Assembly (NCBI GenBank): GCA_905235315.1 | Contig: CAJOLG010000074.1 | Coordinates: 1 to 8,061 of the forward strand | Direction of reading: 5' to 3' | Source of the DNA: an uncultured Solobacterium sp. | GTDB taxonomy: Bacteria > Bacillota_I > Bacilli_A > Erysipelotrichales > Erysipelotrichaceae | Length of the DNA: 8,061 nucleotides | In this document: one piece after another, positions 1 through 4,885 of the stretch | How positions within the stretch are numbered: position 1 is the first letter of the stretch | Layout of the letters: the number at the start of each line of letters is the position of its first letter | Made by a program: the position numbers and the translations under genes | The notes under the pieces: generated by a model | Told to the model about the DNA's origin: nothing | Databases searched by the model: none | The model's input: only the letters and a program-made list of their open reading frames with translations

Positions 1-551
1 TCCTTGCGCAGAAGATGGAAGGGTTTATAACAGTCGATCGCAAGGGTAAGATCCGAACGGATCGCATCCGAATCCCCGGCATCACTGTCACACTCGCATC
101 CGCTGTTGATGTCAATACTCCAGACGGTTCGGCCGGCCTGGTTGATTTCGGAGAACAGGCGTTTGAGATGAGCGGGCAGGGTACCGTGAAAACTGAATCC
201 GTAGACCGCATCGAGAATCAGATCCGCGTTCGCAATTTCGTTCGAAAGTTCGTCCGGAGTGATTTCACTGTTTCGCGGCAGCCTGCGCTTTGCGCGTTTT
301 GCGGCGTCCGAGACCGGTTTTCCGTCCGCAAGAAAAACACGGCACCGGTATTCTTTCGCAAGATCGCGGCATACCACAAAGCCGTCGCCGCCGTTATTTC
401 CTTTTCCGCACAGGATCAGGATGGATTTTCCGGGTTCGAGCCCGCGGCGCACGCGGTCCGCAATGGCGGATCCGACTCGCTCCATGAGTTCGCTTACGGG
501 AATGCCGGAAGCTGCTTCGATCTCGATCATTCCCTTTCGGTCAGTTATCAT
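1..551 (-). CDS. nnrE: NAD(P)H-hydrate epimerase (YjeF N-terminal domain), 3' end cut by window edge
   Basis: I translated this strand by hand: 183 codons are open from an ATG at 551 down to the left edge, so the C-terminus is missing. The protein epimerises damaged R-NAD(P)HX to the S form, so that the partner dehydratase can repair it to NAD(P)H; it is cytoplasmic. The YjeF_N fold is clear. An LMERVGSAIA helix lies at about residues 22-31. The nucleotide-binding loop CGKGNNGGDGF is at 48-58, and N53 is the usual K+-site Asn. DAVYGFSFHG at 114-123 resembles the DAIFGFSF form of animal AIBP. D147 in IDINSG is the catalytic Asp position, and K176 is the conserved Lys near the domain end. The usual IDIPSG has Asn for Pro. 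A good AGGAAAGAAGG ribosome site lies 6 nt before the ATG. The visible part is almost one whole domain. Whether a C-terminal ADP-dependent dehydratase domain follows (bifunctional Nnr) cannot be seen. Confidence 0.9.
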   Translation of the reverse strand, partial: MITDRKGMIEIEAASGIPVSELMERVGSAIADRVRRGLEPGKSILILCGKGNNGGDGFVVCRDLAKEYRCRVFLADGKPVSDAAKRAKRRLPRNSEITPDELSNEIANADLILDAVYGFSFHGTLPAHLKRLFSEINQAGRTVWSIDINSGCECDSDAGDSDAIRSDLTLAIDCYKPFHLLRK

Positions 552-557
552 GCGGAA

Positions 558-569
558 CCTTCTTTCCTC
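558..569 (-). promoter_or_regulatory. Ribosome binding site of nnrE
   Basis: On the minus strand the sequence reads GAGGAAAGAAGG, ending 6 nt before the ATG at 551. It fixes the start of the epimerase gene, since no other in-frame start codon has a comparable site. Further upstream on this strand there is a TATACT hexamer (plus positions 577-582) that could be a -10 box. I see no matching -35, so I do not call that promoter. Confidence 0.7.
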
Positions 570-723
570 AATTGTAAGTATAAGTGAAAAATCGGACAGA
601 GCGCGCAAAAAAACAGAAGGAAACGTTCAGGAATTGAAAACACGGATGGAATTGTCTGTTCTTAAATGAAGTGTACGAAGAAAAAAACAGGGAACGGAAA
701 AAGTGAAATGAATACGCTTACGG

Positions 724-740
724 ATGCGCAAAAACCGCAT
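724..740. repeat. Small inverted repeat upstream of the H1-like gene promoter
   Basis: ATGCG at 724-728 is mirrored by CGCAT at 736-740 across a 7-nt A-rich spacer. A third ATGCG copy sits at 754-758, between the -35 and -10 boxes. The position just upstream of a -35 box would suit a regulator site. The arms are only 5 bp, so chance is a real possibility. The rest of the 552-813 gap is A-rich and shows no gene that I can support. Confidence 0.25.
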
Positions 741-748
741 TAAATGGC

Positions 749-775
749 TTTACATGCGTTAATTCGTGTTATAAT
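749..775 (+). promoter_or_regulatory. Vegetative (sigma-A type) promoter for the H1-like gene
   Basis: TTTACA at 749-754 (5 of 6 to the consensus -35) is followed after 15 bp by a perfect TATAAT at 770-775. A TGT precedes it at 767-769, giving the extended -10 TGnTATAAT. The short spacer is compensated by the extended -10. The predicted start is near 782, giving a leader of about 32 nt before the ATG at 814. This is the best promoter in the window and predicts strong expression. Confidence 0.7.
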
Positions 776-781
776 CCCACT

Positions 782-800
782 GTAAAACATTCAATGTTAC
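782..800. promoter_or_regulatory. Operator-like dyad at the predicted transcription start of the H1-like gene
   Basis: AACATT at 786-791 and AATGTT at 793-798 are perfect inverted arms around a single C at 792. Flanking GTA (782-784) and TAC (798-800) prolong the symmetry imperfectly. It starts about 7 nt after the -10 box and ends directly before the AGGAGG ribosome site. As DNA it looks like a repressor site. As RNA it could form only a small bulged hairpin with a 3-nt loop at the very 5' end. Which of these applies, if either, is inference. Confidence 0.4.
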
Positions 801-806
801 AGGAGG
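801..806 (+). promoter_or_regulatory. Strong Shine-Dalgarno of the H1-like gene
   Basis: AGGAGG ends 7 nt before the ATG at 814, which is close to ideal spacing and sets the start codon. Confidence 0.85.
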
Positions 807-813
807 AAAGACT

Positions 814-1290
814 ATGGCCGCAAAGAAAACGGTAAAGACAGAAGCGGCGGAGCCGGAAAAGAAGGCGGCGCCCGCGAAGAAGGCAGCACCTGCGAAGAAG
901 ACTGCTGCGAAAAAGGCACCTGCGAAAAAGGCTGCCGCAGAGACAAAGAAGGCTCCCGCAAAGAAAGCGCCTGCGAAGAAGGCTGCTGCGAAGAAGCCGG
1001 CTGTTGAGAAGAAGAGCTTCCAGGAATACAAGGATGTCATCAACTGGAAGAAGTGGGAAGCCCACAACATGAACTGGCTCTACATCGAAATCGAAGCCGG
1101 TGAAATCATGAATGAGCTCGAGGCTGGTGTGAACAACATCAAGACCGTATGCGAGGCAATGAACGATTCCATGCTGGAAGGCGATGTTTACCTCGTTGAA
1201 TCCGAAAAGGCAAGCACAAAGCTCAAGGTTCGCTACTACTGCGACAACCTCTCCGAGGAGCGCAGAAAGTACAGCGAAGTCAACGGCTGA
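814..1290 (+). CDS. Histone-H1-like Lys/Ala/Pro-rich tail protein with unrecognised C-terminal domain
   Basis: 158 residues in two parts. Residues 2-67 are a low-complexity basic tail of PAKKA/AAKK units: 23 of the first 67 residues are Lys, in eleven KK pairs mostly 5-7 residues apart. This resembles eukaryotic H1 tails and the tails of bacterial Hc1/AlgP/long HU-type proteins. Residues 68-158 form a compact, net-acidic domain with Trp78, Trp81, Trp88, Cys113 and Cys143 and a KLKVRYYC strand-like stretch at 136-143. I do not recognise this domain. No signal peptide or membrane segment is seen. The tail makes nucleic-acid binding likely, and a nucleoid-associated or RNA-binding protein is my inference. 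The gene stands alone between its own strong promoter and a terminator. Its C-terminal half uses C-ending codons (AAC, ATC, CTC, TAC) heavily, as abundant proteins do. The protein is certainly real by signals; its function is unproven. Confidence 0.85.
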   Translation: MAAKKTVKTEAAEPEKKAAPAKKAAPAKKTAAKKAPAKKAAAETKKAPAKKAPAKKAAAKKPAVEKKSFQEYKDVINWKKWEAHNMNWLYIEIEAGEIMNELEAGVNNIKTVCEAMNDSMLEGDVYLVESEKASTKLKVRYYCDNLSEERRKYSEVNG

Positions 1291-1318
1291 GTCTGACCGC
1301 AGAGTAACCGCATTATAC

Positions 1319-1348
1319 GAAGAGACCGCTGTAACAGGCGGTCTTTTT
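1319..1348 (+). terminator. Intrinsic terminator after the H1-like gene, possibly bidirectional
   Basis: AGACCGC (1323-1329) pairs with GCGGTCT (1338-1344) around a loop of about 8 nt, and one extra T-G pair can shorten the loop. T1344-T1348 supply the U-tract, and the A-rich 5' side can pair with it. It lies 28 nt after the stop codon. The leftward membrane-protein gene stops at 1349, directly against this hairpin, so it may serve both genes. In the leftward direction the U-tract is weak (CTCTTCGT). Confidence 0.8.
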
Positions 1349-1891
1349 CTAGTTCCGATGAACCGGCGGCTCTGCCGCAGCGCGAAGCGCAGCTGTGAGC
1401 ACCGCCGCATAGATCAGTTCGCTGAGCCCGTTGATCGAAGAGGCGGTCAGTGCCGTGAAGAACGCAAGAAGACTGCCGGCCGCATAAAACATCAGGATCT
1501 TCGGCGTGACCGCCAGAATGCGCACCACCAGAACGTTGAGCAGAACCAGCGTTCCAAATGCCAGGATCAGATGCACATTGGTGGAAAGATCATGTTCTTT
1601 GCGGTAGGGCATCACCATCAATCCGATCACCAGCACAAGAAGGAAAAAAGAGGGAAGCAGGTACTTGGAAGAGGGAAGCCGGCGTTTTGCGGCGGCGAGA
1701 AACAGGATGGTCTCCAGGATCAATGCAGGGCCCATGCACAGCCAGGTGCGCACCGGAGAGGCCTGAAAGAGACCGGTATAGTTGACCGTAACGGGATCAT
1801 ATCCGGCAAACGGCAAAAGACAGAGCACGCCGGTCAGAAGCGCGGAACCGGACAGAAGAATACGGGTTTGTTGCGGGGAAAGGTTCAACAT
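1349..1891 (-). CDS. Six-helix integral membrane protein of unknown family
   Basis: 180 residues, almost entirely hydrophobic. About six membrane helices can be drawn, near residues 10-30, 48-68, 77-95, 103-125, 130-150 and 155-173, with short basic links such as AAKRR and PYRKEH. There is no signal-peptide cleavage pattern and no catalytic or transport motif that I can name. The small size and even helix spacing recall uncharacterised DUF-type membrane proteins, but I cannot assign one. The gene runs towards the H1-like gene and away from pheA, and stops at the shared terminator. No Shine-Dalgarno precedes the ATG at 1891. A TATAAT on the same strand lies just 6 nt before it, so the mRNA may be leaderless. 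The hydrophobic pattern supports a real gene over the overlapping reading frame on the other strand. Confidence 0.75.
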   Translation of the reverse strand: MLNLSPQQTRILLSGSALLTGVLCLLPFAGYDPVTVNYTGLFQASPVRTWLCMGPALILETILFLAAAKRRLPSSKYLLPSFFLLVLVIGLMVMPYRKEHDLSTNVHLILAFGTLVLLNVLVVRILAVTPKILMFYAAGSLLAFFTALTASSINGLSELIYAAVLTAALRAAAEPPVHRN

Positions 1892-1912
1892 AATAAAATT
1901 ATAAAATATAAA
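1884..1912 (+). promoter_or_regulatory. Candidate promoter of the aromatic operon in front of pheA
   Basis: The 41 bp between the two divergent start codons are very AT-rich. TATAAA occurs at 1900-1905 and again at 1907-1912. TTCAAC at 1884-1889 is a weak -35, 17 bp before the second copy. It overlaps the first codons of the leftward gene. The leader would be only about 10-20 nt. The exact hexamers are uncertain, and the operon could also be transcribed from further upstream inside the divergent gene. Confidence 0.35.
1898..1903 (-). promoter_or_regulatory. -10 box predicted for the membrane-protein gene, implying a leaderless mRNA
   Basis: On the minus strand this reads TATAAT and ends 6 nt before the ATG at 1891, so transcription would begin at or next to the A of the start codon. 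The -35 region at 17-bp spacing (ACTGCC, plus 1921-1926) is poor, which limits confidence. Confidence 0.35.
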
Positions 1913-1932
1913 CGCAGAAAGGCAGTATACCT

Positions 1933-2769
1933 ATGACAGTTCGAGTCGGATATCAGGGAACCAACGGCACCTTCAGTGAAATCGCAGTCATGCAGTATTT
2001 TCAAGGCACAGCGTATGAACCGTGCAATTACCGGAATTTTACAGACATTCTCAATGACCTTGACTGCGGCGCGCTGGATTATGCGCTCCTGCCGGTAGAG
2101 AATACCACCACCGGCGTGATTGCCCGCACCGTGGATCTCTTCCGCAATTACGGAATTCATGCGGTCGGTGAGATCACCGTTCCCATCAAGCAGAATCTGA
2201 TCGGGCTTCCCGGCGCATCGAAAGAAGAGATCACAGAGATCTACTCGCATCCCGAGGCGATTTCCCAGTGCACCCGGTTCTTCGGGGAACATCCTTCGAT
2301 CCGTGCGGTTGCCTTCCAGGATACCGCCCGCTCGGTGGAATATATCAAAGAATGCGGCGATCCGACCAAAGCGGCGCTTGGATCGGATCGGGCAGCGGAG
2401 TATTACGGCATGGAGATCCTGCTGGCTGATATGCAGGATTCCGATACGAATATGACCCGCTTTCTCTGTGTTACCGAACAAAATGAAGCGAATCCGGATG
2501 CGGACAAAGTCAGCCTCTATTTCTCGGTGCGGCATGAACCGGGATCGCTTTACCATGTACTCGGTGTGCTTGCCGATCATAATCTGAATATGCTGAAACT
2601 GGAATCGCGGCCGATTCCGGGGCAGGTTTTTGAATACTGCTTCTATCTCGACTTCACCGGAAATCTCAGCGATGCCAATGTGCGGGAAGCGCTCAGTGAG
2701 ATCCGCTCCCGCTGTAATGAATGCCGGGTGCTCGGCTGTTATAAAGCCGCCCCTGCCGGTGCACAGTAA
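1933..2769 (+). CDS. pheA: Prephenate dehydratase with C-terminal ACT domain
   Basis: 278 residues, the usual length of a stand-alone dehydratase. It converts prephenate to phenylpyruvate, the committed step to phenylalanine, in the cytoplasm. GYQGTNGTFSE at 6-16 and PVENTTTG at 54-61 form the substrate-site loops. SHPEAISQC at 105-113 and the catalytic TRF at 175-177 (in DTNMTRF) are intact. The ACT domain covers about 192-270, with GSLYHVL at 204-210 (the GALV-type motif) and an intact ESRP at 224-227. Both line the Phe site in known enzymes, so feedback inhibition by phenylalanine is expected. There is no fused chorismate mutase at the N-terminus, so prephenate must be made by an enzyme outside this window. 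AAAGG at 1918-1922 lies 10 nt before the ATG. It is the first gene of the operon and is followed after 11 bp by aroB. Confidence 0.96.
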   Translation: MTVRVGYQGTNGTFSEIAVMQYFQGTAYEPCNYRNFTDILNDLDCGALDYALLPVENTTTGVIARTVDLFRNYGIHAVGEITVPIKQNLIGLPGASKEEITEIYSHPEAISQCTRFFGEHPSIRAVAFQDTARSVEYIKECGDPTKAALGSDRAAEYYGMEILLADMQDSDTNMTRFLCVTEQNEANPDADKVSLYFSVRHEPGSLYHVLGVLADHNLNMLKLESRPIPGQVFEYCFYLDFTGNLSDANVREALSEIRSRCNECRVLGCYKAAPAGAQ

Positions 2770-2780
2770 GGGAGGGCGCC

Positions 2781-3782
2781 ATGGAACTTCAGGTACATAC
2801 AGCGAACAAAACCTATCCCATCTATATTGAACGCGGTGCGCTGTCCCGGGCAGCAGAGCTCATCGGCACCGACCGCGTGTTTCTGATCAGCGATGACGGG
2901 GTTCCCGCAAAATGGCGAGACAGCCTGCAGGCACAGTTTCCCAATGCGGCCATGCATGTGATTCCCCAGGGCGAAGGCTCCAAGAACTTTGCGGTATTCC
3001 AGGAGGTGCTGGCCCACATGCTGGAGGAACATCTTTCCCGCAAGGATACCGTGGTCGCACTCGGCGGCGGGGTGGTCGGCGATCTTGCCGGCTTCTGTGC
3101 AGCCTCCTATATGCGCGGAATCGGCTATGTGAATATCCCGACGACAATGCTGGCGATGGTGGACTCCTCCATCGGAGGAAAGACCGCGATCGACTTTCAG
3201 GGCATCAAAAACTGTGTAGGTGCCTTCTGGCAGCCGGACAAGGTCATTGTGGACCCGGAAGTTCTTTCCACGCTGAGCCCGCGTCTGCTTCATGAAGGCC
3301 TGGCGGAAGCGGTCAAGATGGGGCTGACCCATGATGCAGAACTGTTCAGCCTGTTTGAACGGGATGACTATATGGATCATATCGATGAGATCATCGAACG
3401 CTCCCTGCGGGTGAAGCAGGGCGTTGTCGAACGCGATGAGCGGGAAGGGGGAGAGCGCAGGCTCCTCAACTTCGGACATACGTACGGCCATGCCTATGAA
3501 AGCTATCACGGGCTGAATCGGTGGCTCCACGGGGAATGCGTAGCGATGGGCATGATGACCGTGGTAAAGAATCCGGCTCTGAAAGAGCGCCTGCGGGCGG
3601 TTCTGGAGCGGCTGGAGCTGCCGCTGGAATGCGAATGCGACAAGGAAGAGATCTGCCGGCTGGTGCAGAGTGATAAAAAAGCAGACCATGGAACGGTCAC
3701 GATCGTGCAGGTGGATGAGCCGGGACACGGATATACCGAACAATGGGATACGGACATGGTCCGGAAAGGAATCGGCTTATGA
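2781..3782 (+). CDS. aroB: 3-dehydroquinate synthase
   Basis: 333 residues, slightly short for a family of about 340-370. It cyclises DAHP to 3-dehydroquinate, the second step of the shikimate pathway, using NAD+ and a divalent metal. The NAD site shows as GGGVVGDLAGF at 95-105 and IPTTMLAMVDSSIGGKTAI at 119-137. The metal ligands are all in place: E176 in EGLAEAVK, H233 in NFGHTYGHAYE and H250 in HGECVAMGM. K134, K179 and R112 are also conserved positions. GGAGG at 2771-2775 lies 5 nt before the ATG. The stop codon TGA (3780-3782) overlaps the aroC start as ATGA, so translation of the two is probably coupled. The metal is Zn2+ or Co2+ in studied homologues; here that is inferred. Confidence 0.96.
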   Translation: MELQVHTANKTYPIYIERGALSRAAELIGTDRVFLISDDGVPAKWRDSLQAQFPNAAMHVIPQGEGSKNFAVFQEVLAHMLEEHLSRKDTVVALGGGVVGDLAGFCAASYMRGIGYVNIPTTMLAMVDSSIGGKTAIDFQGIKNCVGAFWQPDKVIVDPEVLSTLSPRLLHEGLAEAVKMGLTHDAELFSLFERDDYMDHIDEIIERSLRVKQGVVERDEREGGERRLLNFGHTYGHAYESYHGLNRWLHGECVAMGMMTVVKNPALKERLRAVLERLELPLECECDKEEICRLVQSDKKADHGTVTIVQVDEPGHGYTEQWDTDMVRKGIGL

Positions 3783-4885
3783 AAAACACCTTCGGAAACA
3801 ATATCGCGGTGACGATCTTCGGCGAATCACACGGACCGGCGATCGGCTGTGTGATCGACGGACTTCCCTCCGGGTTTCAGATCGATGCGGAGCGGCTGCG
3901 TCATGACATGGATCTGCGCCGCCCGGTGAATGAACTGTCCACCGGACGCAGGGAACCGGACGAAGTGGAGTTTCTGTCCGGGGTAAAGGACATGGTCACC
4001 GAGGGAACCCCGCTTGCCCTGATCATCCGCAATACGAATGTGCGCCGCGGCGACTATGGTGAAATGCGGTGGCTTGCCCGGCCGGGACATGCGGATTATA
4101 CGGCAGAGCTTCGCTATAAGGGATACCAGGATGCCTCGGGCGGGGGTCATTTCTCCGGCCGTATCACAGCTCCTTTGACCGCTGCCGGAAGTATTCTGCG
4201 GCAGATGCTGGAACAGAAAGGAATCCTGATCGGGTCGCATATCCAGAAACTGCATACCATTGAAGAACCGCGTTTTCTGGCGCATGACCTGGAGAAAACC
4301 CTCCGGGAGCTCAATGAAAAGGAGTTTGCGGTCATTGATGAAAAAACCGGAGAGCAGATGAAGAAAGCAATCCGCCATGCACGGGAAGATCAGAACTCTC
4401 TCGGCGGTATTCTGGAAACCGCGGTGCTGGGAATGGAAGCCGGTATCGGGGAACCGTTCTTTGATACGGTGGAGAGCCGTCTTTCTGCCGGCCTCTTTGC
4501 GATTCCTGCCGTAAAGGGCGTGGAATTCGGCGCCGGCTTTGCGTTTGCGGAAATGGACGGAGTGCGGGCCAATGACCGTTACACCATGATTCATAAAGAA
4601 GTTGCGACAATCACCAACAACAACGGCGGAATCAACGGCGGGATCACCAACGGGATGCCGATCATTTTCCGGACGGTGATCAAGCCGACGCCGTCCATCA
4701 GTCAGCCGCAGTTCACGGTAAACTTCCGGAAAAAAGAAAATACCACGATCGAGATTCACGGAAGACATGATCCGGCCATCATACACCGGGCCAGAGTGGT
4801 CGTTGATTCCATGACGGCGATCGTGCTTGCGGACTTCCTTGCGGGGGCGCACGGAACGCAGTGGCTTGCGGAGAAGGAAAAATGA
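3779..4885 (+). CDS. aroC: Chorismate synthase
   Basis: 368 residues, normal for the family. It removes phosphate from EPSP to give chorismate, the last shared step, and needs reduced FMN. GESHG at 15-19 carries the conserved His18. ARPGHAD at 100-106, NNNGGINGGITNG followed by KPTPSI, and GRHDPAI at 328-334 are family signatures. The central signature reads SGGGHFSGR (120-128) where many homologues have a GGRSSARET-like form. I take this as a subfamily difference, not damage. I chose the ATG at 3779, because the protein then begins MKNTFGNN as homologues do and GGAAAGGA ends 8 nt before it. The in-frame ATG at 3743 would overlap aroB by 40 bp and add 12 residues that do not belong. Start and stop both sit in ATGA overlaps with the neighbours. 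A flavin reductase is not encoded here. Confidence 0.96.
   Translation: MKNTFGNNIAVTIFGESHGPAIGCVIDGLPSGFQIDAERLRHDMDLRRPVNELSTGRREPDEVEFLSGVKDMVTEGTPLALIIRNTNVRRGDYGEMRWLARPGHADYTAELRYKGYQDASGGGHFSGRITAPLTAAGSILRQMLEQKGILIGSHIQKLHTIEEPRFLAHDLEKTLRELNEKEFAVIDEKTGEQMKKAIRHAREDQNSLGGILETAVLGMEAGIGEPFFDTVESRLSAGLFAIPAVKGVEFGAGFAFAEMDGVRANDRYTMIHKEVATITNNNGGINGGITNGMPIIFRTVIKPTPSISQPQFTVNFRKKENTTIEIHGRHDPAIIHRARVVVDSMTAIVLADFLAGAHGTQWLAEKEK

Noticed and set aside
15..587. Long rightward open frame at the left edge
   Set aside because: It is antisense to the epimerase gene, whose protein carries clear YjeF_N motifs; this frame shows no family signature.
837..1017. Repeated GCGAAGAAGGC-like units as a tandem DNA repeat or CRISPR
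   Set aside because: The units are in codon phase, vary at third positions and encode PAKKA-type residues, so they are protein repeats; there are no regular repeats with unique spacers.
1290..1320. Possible small RNA between the H1-like stop and the terminator
   Set aside because: Only about 30 nt with no promoter of its own; it is better read as the 3' untranslated end.
759..1410. Leftward open frames opposite the H1-like gene, one reading as FFAGAFFAG repeats that mimic a membrane protein
   Set aside because: These are the antisense image of AAG/GCN-rich Lys-Ala codons; they lack a ribosome site and run through the terminator of the real gene.
1184..1936. Rightward open frame of about 250 codons over the membrane-protein gene
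   Set aside because: Composition is rich in Arg, Gln and Lys without domains. It overlaps the end of the H1-like gene and the terminator, and is best explained as the shadow of the hydrophobic leftward gene.
2739..3743. Leftward open frame of about 334 codons opposite aroB
   Set aside because: aroB has all metal and NAD motifs; the antisense frame is His/Pro/Arg-rich with no domain or ribosome site.
3743..3778. Earlier in-frame ATG for chorismate synthase
   Set aside because: It would overlap aroB by 40 bp and add 12 residues before the conserved MKNTFGNN start, which has its own ribosome site and ATGA junction.
4861..4881. Earlier GTG start for the AroE-AroK fusion
   Set aside because: The extra seven residues do not match AroE N-termini; ATG at 4882 gives MKLGLIGYPLGHS with a well-spaced ribosome site.
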